A stretch of DNA of 64,000 nt from Pseudomonas pudica (GCF_015680405.1 NZ_JADLJS010000005.1:62001-126000); one strand, 5' to 3'; shown: positions 9,181 through 18,042, numbered from the stretch's first letter. Numbers and translations are program-made. The notes: a model not told the origin generated them from the sequence alone.

Positions 9181-9462
9181 ATGGCCGACAGCAAACCGGA
9201 AATCGTCATCACGTATTGCACACAGTGCCAATGGCTGCTGCGTGCCGCCTGGCTGGCCCAGGAGCTACTCAGCACATTTGCCGACGACCTTGGCCGAGTG
9301 GCCCTGGAGCCCGGCACCGGCGGTATCTTCCGCATTACCTGCAATGGCGTGCAGATCTGGGAGCGCAAGGCCGACGGTGGCTTCCCCGAGGCCAAGGTGC
9401 TGAAGCAGCGGGTGCGCGACCAGATCGACCCGCAGCGTGACCTGGGCCATAACGACCGCTGA
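9181..9462 (+). CDS. SelT/SelW/SelH (Rdx) family thioredoxin-fold protein, cysteine version
   Basis: 93 residues. The N-terminal beta strand is followed by CTQC (residues ~13-16), the redox motif that is CxxU in animal selenoprotein W; here both positions are cysteine. The remaining fold signature is clear, with GTGGIFRITCNGVQIWERK and the GGFPEAKVLKQ end. Family members are small cytoplasmic redox proteins whose partner is not settled. A GGAG ribosome-binding site lies ten bases before the ATG. The stop is one base from the stop of the convergent EamA transporter gene. Confidence 0.85.
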   Translation: MADSKPEIVITYCTQCQWLLRAAWLAQELLSTFADDLGRVALEPGTGGIFRITCNGVQIWERKADGGFPEAKVLKQRVRDQIDPQRDLGHNDR

Positions 9463-9463
9463 A

Positions 9464-10354
9464 TCAGGCGCCCTCGGCCAATGGTCGCTGCCTGGGCGGT
9501 TGTTCGGCCGCCAGGCGGCTGGACAGCACGATGGCGAAGATGATCAGTGCGCCGCCCAGCAGCATGCGCAGTGTCGGAGTTTCGGCGAACACCACCCAGG
9601 CCACGGCTATGCCGTAGACCGGTTCCATGCCGAACACCACGGCGGCGGTGCGCGCCTTGATCACCGACAGGCTGGCGACGAACAGGCTGTGCGCCACGCC
9701 GGTGCAGAAGATGCCGAGCAAGGCGATCCACAGCCAGTCCATGGTGGCTACGCCGGCCAGGTCCGGCGCCGCGAAAGGCAGCAGGCACAAGCCCACCACC
9801 AGATTCTGCCAGAGCGCCGCCTGCACCGCGGGCAGGCGGCCGGAACCGGCGCGGTTGGTGAGTGACAACAGGGAGAACAGTAGCCCCGACAGCAATGACC
9901 AGAGCAAACCACCGGTGGCTTCACTGGCCAGGTCGAATGCCGGTGTGACCAGTACCAGGCCGATGCTTACCAGCAACACCAGCAAAGCCTCGTTGCGGCG
10001 GATGCGTTCGCGGAACAGCAGGCCTTCGAGGATCACGGTAAAGGCCGGGAAGCTGGCGAAGCCGAGGGTGGCGATGGCCACGCCGGCGACCTTTACCGCG
10101 ATGAAGAAACTGACCCAGTGCCCGGCCAGCAGCACGCCGCCGAGCAGCAGGCGGCGGGCGTCCTGGCCGTTCAGGCGTTGCCAGCCCGGCCCGGCCAGGC
10201 TGGCGAACAGGGCCAGGGCGAGCACGGCAAAGGCGGCGCGGCCGAAGACGATTATCGCCGGGCTGGCGCTGGTAGCCAGTTTGCCGAAGACGCCGGTGAG
10301 GCCGAAGAACAGCGCGCCGATGTGCAGGGCCCCGAGGGCGGTGCGGTGGTTCAT
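9464..10354 (-). CDS. EamA/DMT-family inner-membrane transporter
   Basis: 296 residues from ATG 10354, chosen because AAGGA lies seven bases upstream and because the longer open frame reads through REP sequence. Ten hydrophobic segments in two EamA repeats (residues ~1-135 and ~145-285), with the motifs FGLTGVFGKLA, FASFPAFTVILEGLLFRERI and GMEPVYGIAVAWVVFAE typical of drug/metabolite exporters. Substrate unknown; relatives move amino acids or their derivatives outwards. The gene is alone, convergent with the SelW-like gene, and its upstream side is a REP pair. Confidence 0.88.
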   Translation of the reverse strand: MNHRTALGALHIGALFFGLTGVFGKLATSASPAIIVFGRAAFAVLALALFASLAGPGWQRLNGQDARRLLLGGVLLAGHWVSFFIAVKVAGVAIATLGFASFPAFTVILEGLLFRERIRRNEALLVLLVSIGLVLVTPAFDLASEATGGLLWSLLSGLLFSLLSLTNRAGSGRLPAVQAALWQNLVVGLCLLPFAAPDLAGVATMDWLWIALLGIFCTGVAHSLFVASLSVIKARTAAVVFGMEPVYGIAVAWVVFAETPTLRMLLGGALIIFAIVLSSRLAAEQPPRQRPLAEGA

Positions 10355-10390
10355 GGGTGGTCCTTGCTCAAGATCTCTACTGACAGTACT

Positions 10391-10484
10391 GGCCTCTTCG
10401 CGGGCACGCCCGCTCCCACAGGTTTTGCACAAGTCTCGAAAGCAGTGAGGTACCTGTGGGAGCGGGCGTGCCCGCGAAAGGGCC
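10391..10484. repeat. REP/BIME inverted repeat pair
   Basis: Arms of about 35 bases (GCGGGCACGCCCGCTCCCACAG against its complement, with outer GGCCNNTTCGCGGG) around a ~25-base spacer, upstream of the EamA gene and downstream of the AraC-type gene. Inner-stem variant GGGCRYGCCCG. Confidence 0.85.
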
Positions 10485-10538
10485 GGTACAGGCTCAGTGT
10501 ATAGGCTCAGGAGAACGCATTCTGTCGCAAGACTGCTG

Positions 10539-11306
10539 TCAGTTGTCGCCAGACTCTCGCCGCAATGCCAACGGCGTACACCCGAACGCCCGCAACATCG
10601 CCGCCGAAAACGCACTCTGCGAGCTGTACCCCACCTGCGCCGCAATCTCCCCCATCGGCAGCAAGGTCTGCACCACCAGGCGCCGCGCCTTGAGCAAGCG
10701 CCGCTGGCGAATGTAGTCCATCGGCGTCATCCCGCATTCCGCCGTAAAGCGTGCATGCAGGCGGGCACTGGACAACCCGGCGATGCGCGCCAGGTCAGCC
10801 ACTTGCAGCGGGTAGGCGGCATGCCGCTCGATATGCGCATCGAAGGCGGCATAGGGCAGGCGCTGGCTGGCTGCGACGCTGGCTGCCACCGTGGGGTTGA
10901 GGCTGGCCAGCAGCAGCGCTGCCCCTTGCCGGGCAATCAGCGGGTCGTGCATGGGGCTGGTCGCCAGCCAGTCCACCAATTGCTGCTGACGCTCGTCCAG
11001 ACCCAGTGCGGCGGGGCGGTCGAGCAGGCGGCGGCTGGCATCGGCATGTTCGCCCAGTTGCTCGCGCAACCAGTGGTCCCCTGGTACATCCAGCACCAGG
11101 CAATCGCTGCCGCCATCGCTGGCGCAGGTGTGATGGGCGCCCGCCGGTACCACGATCAGCCCCTGTCGATCGATCCCGGCGCCATGCCCCTGCACCTCGA
11201 ACTCCAGGCGACCGCGCAGGCCGAACACCAGTTGCGGGTGTTCGTGGCTGTGGGCGATCAGGCTGTCGCGGTAATGGCGCAGCGAGAGGATCGGGCCGGC
11301 GGTCAT
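10539..11306 (-). CDS. AraC-family transcriptional regulator with N-terminal cupin-like domain
   Basis: 255 residues from ATG 11306; an ATG at 11339 (GAGG four bases upstream) would add 11 residues and cannot be excluded. The N-terminal half has the beta-rich effector domain (SHEHPQLVFGLRGRLEFEVQG, VVPAGAHHTC), and the C-terminal ~100 residues hold the two AraC helix-turn-helix motifs (VADLARIAGLSSARLHARF and MGEIAAQVGYSSQSAFSAAM) ending in the family FGCTPLALR signature. The effector is unknown. It is divergent from the LpxH-like gene and may control a neighbour such as the EamA transporter; that is inference from position only. Confidence 0.85.
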   Translation of the reverse strand: MTAGPILSLRHYRDSLIAHSHEHPQLVFGLRGRLEFEVQGHGAGIDRQGLIVVPAGAHHTCASDGGSDCLVLDVPGDHWLREQLGEHADASRRLLDRPAALGLDERQQQLVDWLATSPMHDPLIARQGAALLLASLNPTVAASVAASQRLPYAAFDAHIERHAAYPLQVADLARIAGLSSARLHARFTAECGMTPMDYIRQRRLLKARRLVVQTLLPMGEIAAQVGYSSQSAFSAAMLRAFGCTPLALRRESGDN

Positions 11307-11437
11307 GGGGAGAGTCGTCCTCGCAGGGCAGAACCGCATTGTGCCTCATTCCCTGCAGTCCATCACTCGTAACGGTTTTGCCACCGCGCTGTCATCCGCG
11401 GCTGCCAGTCTCCAGCAAACTGCGCCGGAGCCTGCCC

Positions 11438-12250
11438 ATGACCCATGCTGAACTGTCACGTGCCTCGCGCAAGCAACGCGTGCGTACCCTGTGGATTTCC
11501 GATGTGCATCTGGGCACCCGCGATTGCCAGGCCGAACACCTGTCGCGGTTCCTGAAAGGCTACCAGGCCGACCGCATCTACCTGGTGGGCGATATCATCG
11601 ATGGCTGGAAGCTGCGCGGCGGAATCTACTGGCCTCAAGCCCACACCAACGTGATCCGCCGCCTGCTGACCATGAGCAAGCGCGGCACCGAGGTGATCTA
11701 TGTCACCGGCAACCATGACGAATTCCTGCGCCGATACTCCAAACTGGTCCTCGGCAACATCCAGCTGGTGGACGAAGCCGAGCACCTGACCGCCGATGGC
11801 CGCCGCCTGCTGGTGATCCATGGCGACCAGTTCGACGTGATTACCCGTTACCACCGCTGGCTGGCGTTCCTCGGTGACCGTGCCTACGAGTTCACCCTGG
11901 TGCTCAACCGCTGGCTCAACCACTGGCGTGCCCGCTATGGATACGGCTATTGGTCACTGTCGGCGTACCTGAAGCACAAGGTCAAAGGCGCGGTGAACTT
12001 CATCAGCGACTTCGAGGATGCCATTGCCCACGAGTGTACCCGCCGCGGTTTTCATGGGGTGGTGTGTGGGCATATCCACCATGCCGAGATTCGCCAGGTA
12101 GGGGAGGTGGAGTACCTCAATTGCGGGGATTGGGTGGAGTCGTGCACGGCGCTGATCGAGCATTGGGATGGCACGATCGAGCTTTATCGGCTGGCGGAGG
12201 CGCAGGCGCGTGAAGCGCAGGCCGCGGCGGCGATGCGCGAACCGGCGTAG
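11438..12250 (+). CDS. LpxH-like metallophosphoesterase (UDP-2,3-diacylglucosamine diphosphatase-like)
   Basis: 270 residues from ATG 11438. All five calcineurin-type metal motifs are present: SDVHLGT (D-x-H), GDIIDGW, GNHDE, HGDQFD and GHIHHAEI, giving the two-metal site. Length and motif spacing match the LpxH-like clade often annotated as UDP-2,3-diacylglucosamine pyrophosphatase in lipid A synthesis. Pseudomonads carry another gene regarded as the essential LpxH, and this copy lacks lipid A neighbours, so the true substrate is open. The C-terminal tail is alanine/arginine-rich. An upstream extension in the same frame is a shadow of the divergent AraC gene. Confidence 0.8.
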   Translation: MTHAELSRASRKQRVRTLWISDVHLGTRDCQAEHLSRFLKGYQADRIYLVGDIIDGWKLRGGIYWPQAHTNVIRRLLTMSKRGTEVIYVTGNHDEFLRRYSKLVLGNIQLVDEAEHLTADGRRLLVIHGDQFDVITRYHRWLAFLGDRAYEFTLVLNRWLNHWRARYGYGYWSLSAYLKHKVKGAVNFISDFEDAIAHECTRRGFHGVVCGHIHHAEIRQVGEVEYLNCGDWVESCTALIEHWDGTIELYRLAEAQAREAQAAAAMREPA

Positions 12251-12266
12251 GGTTTGAGAGCCCTGA

Positions 12267-12386
12267 GGGCTGCGTTGCAGCCCTTTCGCGACACAAGGCC
12301 GCTCCTACAACGACCGCGTGAACCCGGAATTTATGCGGACCTTGTAGGAGCGGCCTTGCGTCGCGATGGGCCGCAAAGCGGCCCCA
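12267..12386. repeat. REP/BIME inverted repeat pair with terminator-like outer stems
   Basis: Arms containing CGACACAAGGCCGCTCCTACA and its complement face each other, with small outer hairpins GGGCTGCGTTGCAGCCC and GGGCCGCAAAGCGGCCC at each end. The right end runs into A6, which on the minus strand gives a T run; the unit could terminate either neighbour. Inner-stem variant AAGGCC...GGCCTT. Confidence 0.85.
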
Positions 12387-12392
12387 AAAAAT

Positions 12393-12704
12393 CTACAGGC
12401 TGATCTTGCCCAACAGAATATCCCTGAACATCACGAAATCCCCGAACAGGCTATACAGCGGATGGGTAAAGGTCGCAGGCCGGTTCTTTTCGAAAAAGAA
12501 ATGCCCGACCCAGGCAAAGCCATAGCCGAACACAGGCAAGGCCAGCAGCAGCAACCATTTGCCACTGCCGATGGTGTAGGCCAGCAGGGCAATCACCAGG
12601 CTGGTGCCGACGAAGTGCAGGCGGCGGCAGGTGGGGTTGCTGTGCTCGCCAAGGTAGTAAGGGTAGAACTCGGCAAAACTGCGAAAATGCGCTGTGCGGT
12701 TCAT
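12393..12704 (-). CDS. Mpo1-like (DUF962) membrane protein
   Basis: 103 residues. Family marks: HFRSFAEFYPYYLGEHSNPTCRRLHFVGTS with the conserved HxxPxxRxxHxxGT histidines, and VGHFFFEKNRPATF near residue 66-79. Two or three hydrophobic segments (~30-60, ~85-100). The yeast relative Mpo1 is an iron-dependent dioxygenase acting on 2-hydroxy fatty acids at the membrane; bacterial members keep the histidines and are assumed to be related enzymes. GGAG seven bases before ATG supports the start. Gene stands alone. Confidence 0.85.
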   Translation of the reverse strand: MNRTAHFRSFAEFYPYYLGEHSNPTCRRLHFVGTSLVIALLAYTIGSGKWLLLLALPVFGYGFAWVGHFFFEKNRPATFTHPLYSLFGDFVMFRDILLGKISL

Positions 12705-12848
12705 GGCAGTGCTCCGGGATTAATACTTCTGGACAAGATGCACGGCGTGGAGCCTGAATCGAGTCTAGAGTGACTGGCGAGGCCTATCAGTGACAATAGG
12801 CGCCAATTGAATATCCTTGGGGTTCACCGCAGGAGCGGTCAGCATAAA

Positions 12849-13919
12849 ATGCCTGTCATGAGCGAAAGAACCACGTCAGCCAGCTGGGCATCAGGGATCG
12901 TGAAGGCACTCGAACTGGAAGGGCTGGACTGCCGGGCCATGTTCAAGCAGCTGGGGCTGGATTTCGCTGCTCTCGACGACCCCGATGCGCGCTTCCCCCA
13001 GGACTCCATGACCCGGCTGTGGCAACTGGCGGTGGAACTGTCGGGCAACGAGGCCATAGGCCTGAACATGGCACGGGTGGTGCGCCCGGCGTCGTTCCAT
13101 GTGGTGGGCTATGCGTTGATGTCCAGCCGCACCCTGGCCGAAGGCTTCGAGCGCCTGGTGCGTTACCAGCGCATCATCGCCGAGAGCTCCGACCTCAGCT
13201 TCGTCCTGGGCCCCGAGGGCTATTCGCTGATCCTGACCGTACACGGCGACCATCTGCCACCGACCCGGCACAGTGCCGAGGCATCGCTGGCCTGCGCACT
13301 GGCGCTGTGCAGCTGGCTCAGCGGCCGGCCGGTGCAACCGCGCCGGGTGCTGGTGCAGGGGCCGCAGCCAAAGGACATCGAACCGTACAAGGTGGCGTTC
13401 CATGCACCGCTGGTGTTCGGTGCACCGCACGATGCGCTGGTGTTCGAGCGCGCCGACATGGAGGCGCCACTGCCTACCGCCAACGAAGCCATGGCCATCC
13501 TGCATGACCGCTTTGCCGGCGAATACCTGGCGCGCTTCTCGGAAAGCCGGGTCACCCACCGCGTGCGCCAGGTACTGTGCCGCATCCTGCCGCAGGGCGA
13601 ACCCAAGCGCGAAACCCTGGCCCAGGCCCTGCATCTGTCACAGCGCACCTTGCAGAGGCGGTTGCAGGAAGAGGGCACCAGCTTCCAGACCCTGCTCGAC
13701 GATACCCGCCGTGAACTGGCCGAACAGTACCTGGCGCAGCCAGGCATGACCCTGCTGGAAACCGCCTACCTGCTGGGTTTTGCCGACCCCAGCAATTTCT
13801 ATCGGGCGTTCCGCCGCTGGTTCCATGCCACGCCTGGTGAATACCGCGCCCGCCTGTGTGCGGAGCCCGAGGTGGTCAGTGACGCCAGAACGCCGGCATG
13901 CACAACACTAGCACGGTGA
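12849..13919 (+). CDS. AraC-family regulator with arabinose-binding-like (PF12625-type) N-terminus
   Basis: 356 residues from ATG 12849 (a second ATG three codons on is equally plausible). The first ~200 residues are the long effector domain of the OruR/ArgR-like AraC group (FPQDSMTRLWQLAVELSGNEAIGLNMA, SFHVVGYALMSSRTLAEGFERLVRY), and the last ~90 hold the DNA-binding part (ETLAQALHLSQRTLQRRLQEEG, and TLLETAYLLGFADPSNFYRAFRRW with the HATPGEYR end). Ligand unknown. The gene overlaps the end of the convergent trkH gene by 44 bases, so its last 14 codons are also trkH antisense. Confidence 0.85.
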   Translation: MPVMSERTTSASWASGIVKALELEGLDCRAMFKQLGLDFAALDDPDARFPQDSMTRLWQLAVELSGNEAIGLNMARVVRPASFHVVGYALMSSRTLAEGFERLVRYQRIIAESSDLSFVLGPEGYSLILTVHGDHLPPTRHSAEASLACALALCSWLSGRPVQPRRVLVQGPQPKDIEPYKVAFHAPLVFGAPHDALVFERADMEAPLPTANEAMAILHDRFAGEYLARFSESRVTHRVRQVLCRILPQGEPKRETLAQALHLSQRTLQRRLQEEGTSFQTLLDDTRRELAEQYLAQPGMTLLETAYLLGFADPSNFYRAFRRWFHATPGEYRARLCAEPEVVSDARTPACTTLAR

Positions 13920-15330
13920 TGATTTCCAATCGGCCGAGCAGCATGCCGCTGGCGAGAATCCACTTCGCAGCGTCCGGCAGTGTGGCGTAGTTGCCCGACG
14001 GGCCGATCACTTCACCCAGGCCCGGGCCCACGCCCGAGACCGTGCCGGCAGCGCCGGTCAGGGCGGTCATCCAGTCCACGCCAAGCAACGACAGCAGCAG
14101 CGCCATGACGCAGATGGTGATGGCGAAGAAGAACGAGAAGGTCAGGATCGAGCGCACGATTTCTTCGTCGAGGCGGTGACCGTTGTACTTCTGCTTGATC
14201 ACCGCGCGCGGGTGGATCAGCTGGTTGAGGCTGGCCTTCAGCAGGATGTAGGCGACCTGGAAGCGGAAGATCTTGATGCCACCTGCCGTCGAGCCGGAGC
14301 AGCCGCCGACGAAACCCAGGTAGAAGAACAGCATGAGCGAGAAGTTGCCCCACAGGCTGTAGTCACCCAGGGCGAAGCCGGTGGTGGTGACCACCGAAGT
14401 CACGTTCAGCGCCACGTGGCGCAGGGCGTCGAGCCAGTGCAGGTTGGTGGTGGCCCAGTACCAGGTGCCTAGCACCAGCCAGGTGACCACCAGCATGCCC
14501 AGCAAACCCTGCACCTGCTGGTCGCGGATCAGTGCCTTGCGGTTGCCGCGCAGGGTCGCCACGTAAAGGGTGAAGGGCAGGCTGCCGAGGATCATCACCA
14601 CCACCGCGACCCAGTGCACGGCTGGAATATCCCACTTGGCCAACGACTGGTCGGAGGTGGAAAACCCGCCGGTGGAAATCGCCGACATGGCGTGGTTGAT
14701 CGCATCGAACGGGCTCATGCCTGCCCACCAGAAGCCCAGCGCGCCGAGGATCGAGAAACCGACGTACACCCCAACGATCGACTTGGCGACCATGTGCGAG
14801 CGCGGCATGACCTTTTCCGAGCGGTCGGAGGACTCGGTCTGGAACAGGCGCATGCCACCGATGCGCAGCAGCGGCAGGATCGCGACCGCCATGCCGATGA
14901 AGCCGATGCCGCCGAGCCAGTGCAGCATCGAACGCCACATCAGGATGCCCGGTGACATGTTATCCAGCCCGCTGAGCACGGTGGCGCCGGTGGCGGTGAT
15001 GCCCGACATGCTTTCGAAGAAGGCATCGGTGTAGCTGATGTGCTGGGTCAGCAGGAACGGCAGGGCAGCAAACACGCATACCACCAGCCAGCTGCTGACG
15101 GTCAGCAGGTACATGTCGCGTGGGCGCAGGTGCACATGCTCGGGGCGGCCCTGGAGCACCAGGGCCAGGCCGGCGATGAAGGTGATCAGGCTCGACCAGA
15201 GGAACGACGGCATGTCACGGGTGCGTTCGAAGATCACCAGGGTCACCATGGGGACGGCCATGCTGACGGCGAGGGTAATCAGGAAGATGCCGATGATGAA
15301 ACCAATGATCCTTAAGGTCGGCAACGCCAT
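13876..15330 (-). CDS. trkH: Trk-type potassium uptake channel protein TrkH
   Basis: 484 residues with the four M1-P-M2 repeats of the SKT/Trk superfamily. Selectivity-filter-like loops are visible as MSGITATGATVLSG, STGGFSTSD, VTTTGFALGD and GAAGTVSGVGPGLG. It forms the membrane pore for K+ with the cytoplasmic nucleotide-binding TrkA, which is not in this window. Its stop lies inside the 3' end of the convergent AraC-type gene (44-base overlap). Not in an operon with neighbours on this strand. Confidence 0.94.
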   Translation of the reverse strand: MALPTLRIIGFIIGIFLITLAVSMAVPMVTLVIFERTRDMPSFLWSSLITFIAGLALVLQGRPEHVHLRPRDMYLLTVSSWLVVCVFAALPFLLTQHISYTDAFFESMSGITATGATVLSGLDNMSPGILMWRSMLHWLGGIGFIGMAVAILPLLRIGGMRLFQTESSDRSEKVMPRSHMVAKSIVGVYVGFSILGALGFWWAGMSPFDAINHAMSAISTGGFSTSDQSLAKWDIPAVHWVAVVVMILGSLPFTLYVATLRGNRKALIRDQQVQGLLGMLVVTWLVLGTWYWATTNLHWLDALRHVALNVTSVVTTTGFALGDYSLWGNFSLMLFFYLGFVGGCSGSTAGGIKIFRFQVAYILLKASLNQLIHPRAVIKQKYNGHRLDEEIVRSILTFSFFFAITICVMALLLSLLGVDWMTALTGAAGTVSGVGPGLGEVIGPSGNYATLPDAAKWILASGMLLGRLEIITVLVLCMPAFWRH

Positions 15331-15432
15331 GTGATCTGCTCTGACTCGAAACGGAAGGGCGCCATTCTACCTATGGGTCTGGTGATGTAAACGCTAGAAT
15401 GGCGGCACATTTACCTGCCAGGAGGGTAGCCG

Positions 15433-15990
15433 ATGGAGGCTCTCGACGCATTGCTCAACCGTGTTTCCGTGCCACGCCTGACCGACCCGGCGCCCAATGC
15501 CGCCCAGCGCGAGGCGCTGTTCCAGGCCGCTCTGCGCGCCCCGGACCACGGCCAGCTGCGGCCTTGGCGCTTCCTCACCATCGAAGGCCAGGGCCGCGAG
15601 AAGCTGGGTGAATTGTTCGCCGAAGCGCTGCAGCACAAGGGGGACGCCAGCCAGGCTGCCCTGGACAAGGCCCGCGCCATGCCCCTGCGGGCGCCGTTGC
15701 TGATCGTGGTGATTGCCAAGTTGCAGGACCACTTCAAAGTGCCCAAGTCCGAGCAGCGGCTGGCGGCGGGCTGCGCGGCACACGGCATCCTGATCGCGGC
15801 GCATGCCCAAGGTATCGGTGCAGTGTGGCGCACCGGGGACATGGCTTTCGATGCCCATGTGCACAAGGGCCTGGGGCTGGCCGCGAACGAGGAGCTGATC
15901 GGGTATCTGTATGTGGGTACGCCGCTGACCGAGCCGCGTACGGCGCCTATTCTGGAAACCGCTGGTTTTGTCAGTGCCTGGGGCGAGTAA
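15433..15990 (+). CDS. Nitroreductase-family NAD(P)H oxidoreductase (YdjA-like)
   Basis: 185 residues. FMN-binding nitroreductase features of the short YdjA type: RAPDHGQLRPWRF near residue 35 (phosphate and flavin contacts), and GIGAVWRTGDMAFD with GYLYVGTP towards the end. GGAGG lies six bases before ATG. Cytoplasmic dimer expected; natural substrate unknown. Divergent from trkH; followed by a dense cluster of repeats. Confidence 0.88.
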   Translation: MEALDALLNRVSVPRLTDPAPNAAQREALFQAALRAPDHGQLRPWRFLTIEGQGREKLGELFAEALQHKGDASQAALDKARAMPLRAPLLIVVIAKLQDHFKVPKSEQRLAAGCAAHGILIAAHAQGIGAVWRTGDMAFDAHVHKGLGLAANEELIGYLYVGTPLTEPRTAPILETAGFVSAWGE

Positions 15991-16025
15991 CGCAGCCTTG
16001 GGCTGATTGCAGTATCAAGGCATCC

Positions 16026-16213
16026 GGCCCTTTCGCGGGTAAACCCGCTCCCACAGGTGTGGCGCAAATTTCAGGCCTTGTACAGTACTTGTGGAAAGGG
16101 CGGGTGCCTTTACAGCGCTTCAGCCGCCCGCTGCTTCCACAGGTGTGGCGCAAATTTCAGGCCTTGCACAAGTACCTGTGGGAGCGGGTTTACCCGCGAA
16201 GAGGCCGGGGGCA
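16026..16213. repeat. Complex REP cluster with a 30-base direct repeat
   Basis: Two outer REP arms (CGCGGGTAAACCCGCTCCCACAG type and its complement) flank a middle unit with a diverged arm (GGAAAGGGCGGG...CCGCCCGCTGCTTCC). A spacer segment beginning CCACAGGTGTGGCGCAAA is present twice without mismatch, at 16051-16080 and 16137-16166. The arrangement suggests partial duplication of a two-arm element rather than two independent insertions. Confidence 0.85.
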
Positions 16214-16224
16214 TTTACATCACA

Positions 16225-17559
16225 TCAACTGCCTGTCGCTTCAGTCACAGGCAACTCCAGTCGAGCCACAAAGCCCCCCTGCGGATGGTTCTCCAGCACC
16301 AGGCTGCCACCATGGCGCTCCGCCGCCTTGCGTGCAATCGCCAGCCCCAGGCCATGCCCCGGCGCTTCCTGCCCTGGCGCACGGAAGAACGGTTCCCCCA
16401 GCTGCGCCAAGTGTTCCGCCGCCGCCCCCGGCCCATGGTCACGCACGCTGATCACGATACGGTCCTGTTCGCGCACGGCGCTGATTTCAATCGGCTGCCC
16501 CTGCGGGTTGAAGCGCAGGGCGTTACGCAGCAGGTTGTCGACGGCACGCTCGATCAGGGTTGGCCAACCTTGCAAGGTCAACCCCGGCTGAGCCTCCAGG
16601 CGCACGTCCTGCTCTGGTGCGCTGAGCTGGGCGTCCTTGCGCACGCTGCCGAGCAGGGCGTTGAGGTCGACCGGCTCGGCATGGGCCTGTTCGGCATCGA
16701 CCCGCGCCAGGGCGAGAATTTCGCTGATCAGGTCTTCCAGGCGGTCGCATTCGCGGGTCAGGCGTGGCCACAACGCCTCACGCTTCTCGGGCTCGGCGCG
16801 CTCGGCCAGGGCCAGGGCGATACGCAGCCTGGCCAGCGGTGAGCGCAGTTCATGGGACACATCGCGCAGCAACTGGCGCTGGCTGCCGATGGTGCTTTGC
16901 AGGCGCGAGCCCATCTTGTTGAAGTCCTTGGCCAACACGCCGAACTCGTCACGCCGCGCCGCCAGCTGCGCCAGGCTGTTCTGCTGGTAAGTGGTCTGGC
17001 CCAGGTCATGCACGGCGCTGCGCAGGCGACTGAGCGGGCGGGTGATGGACAGGGTGACCAGCAGGCTGAACAGTGTCAGCACCACCAGGGCAATGCCCAG
17101 CGCACTGAGCGGCCACAACAGGCTTTCGCGGTGCCAGGCATCCAGCGCCGGGTGAGGGATGCGGTAGATCAGCAGGTACGTTTCGCCGGTGTCGGGGCTG
17201 GTGTATTCCTCGGTCAACCGGCGCCACGGCAGGCGCCGCTGGTCATTGTGCTGGCGTGCCTCGAAGGCCGCCGCACGGCGCGGGAAGGTGCCGGGCACCA
17301 CGGCTTCGCCACTGTCGTCGAGCACCTGCACGTCAATCTTGTAGCGGTCCTTGCGCCGTTCCAGGAAGTGCTGTGCCGAAGCCAGGCCTTCCTGCTCGTA
17401 GTGCTTGGCCCACTTGCTGGCCAGGGTATTCAGGCCCGGGTGGCGGCTGAGGATCCAGGCGTCCTGGTTGAGCATATGGCCCAGCAGGATCGACAGGCCC
17501 GCAACCAGGGTGATGGCCAGCCAGAAACTGGCCAGGATGCGCCAGAACAGTGAACGCAA
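16225..17559 (-). CDS. Two-component sensor histidine kinase, CpxA-like
   Basis: 444 residues from a TTG at 17559, chosen because AGGAGG lies five bases upstream and because MRSLFWRILASFWLAI is the usual N-terminus. TM1 (~8-28), periplasmic sensor (~29-147), TM2 (~148-172), HAMP (~173-225), HisKA with the phospho-acceptor His236 in DVSHELRSPL, and an HATPase end with N, D-H-GPG, and GLGLAIARK boxes. The partner regulator is the gene at 18144-18821 and a CpxP-like protein lies between, so the three make an envelope-stress unit. Signal in E. coli Cpx is misfolded periplasmic protein; here inferred. Confidence 0.88.
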   Translation of the reverse strand: MRSLFWRILASFWLAITLVAGLSILLGHMLNQDAWILSRHPGLNTLASKWAKHYEQEGLASAQHFLERRKDRYKIDVQVLDDSGEAVVPGTFPRRAAAFEARQHNDQRRLPWRRLTEEYTSPDTGETYLLIYRIPHPALDAWHRESLLWPLSALGIALVVLTLFSLLVTLSITRPLSRLRSAVHDLGQTTYQQNSLAQLAARRDEFGVLAKDFNKMGSRLQSTIGSQRQLLRDVSHELRSPLARLRIALALAERAEPEKREALWPRLTRECDRLEDLISEILALARVDAEQAHAEPVDLNALLGSVRKDAQLSAPEQDVRLEAQPGLTLQGWPTLIERAVDNLLRNALRFNPQGQPIEISAVREQDRIVISVRDHGPGAAAEHLAQLGEPFFRAPGQEAPGHGLGLAIARKAAERHGGSLVLENHPQGGFVARLELPVTEATGS

Positions 17560-17625
17560 GTGCACCTCCTGCAAACAAGAAAAGCCCGGCTCGCTCTGAG
17601 GCGGGCCGGGCATCGGGCGGACAGC

Positions 17626-18042
17626 TTACTGGGCCTTGTTGCCTTTTTCAGCTTTCCAGGCCTGGAACTCCTGCCACTCGGCTTTCTGTGCGGCGCGTTC
17701 CTTCTGCAGTTCGTCGAACTTCTTCTGCTGCTCAGGCTTGAGCAGGGCACGGACCGCGCTGTCAGTCTTGTCGCGGTTGGCCTGCAGTTCGTCCTTCATC
17801 GCCTTCTGGTCAGCGGCCGGCAGTTTGGACAGGTAGCGCTCGGTAATGTCGCGGCGCTGTTTCATCTGTTCGCCCATCAGCTTGCCGATCTGCTGGCGCT
17901 GGTCACGGCTCAGGTCCAGCTGGTGGAAAGGCGCATCACCGCGATGATGTGGGCCGTCGTGGCGCGGGCCGCCTTCAGGCATGGCCATGGCCACGGTCGG
18001 CAGGGCGGCGGCGAACATCAGGGCGATAAGGGTCTTGCGCAT
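17626..18042 (-). CDS. Periplasmic Spy/CpxP-family protein
   Basis: 138 residues. Signal peptide with cleavage near VAMA-MPEGG, a short histidine-rich stretch (RHDGPHHRGD) that may bind metal, then the helical LTxxQ-type repeats of Spy/CpxP (LDLSRDQRQQIGKLMGEQM and LLKPEQQKKFDELQ). Such proteins act as ATP-independent chaperones or as inhibitors of the sensor kinase. It lies between the response-regulator gene upstream and the kinase gene downstream on the same strand, matching a feedback role. GGAGAG before ATG. Confidence 0.85.
   Translation of the reverse strand: MRKTLIALMFAAALPTVAMAMPEGGPRHDGPHHRGDAPFHQLDLSRDQRQQIGKLMGEQMKQRRDITERYLSKLPAADQKAMKDELQANRDKTDSAVRALLKPEQQKKFDELQKERAAQKAEWQEFQAWKAEKGNKAQ

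Noticed and set aside
9181..9462. Selenocysteine gene (SelW-like)
   Set aside because: Both positions of the CxxC motif are TGC/TGT cysteine codons and there is no in-frame TGA.
12849..13919. A second arginine regulator because of similarity to OruR/ArgR-type AraC proteins
   Set aside because: Only the general domain layout is shared; neighbours give no arginine link.
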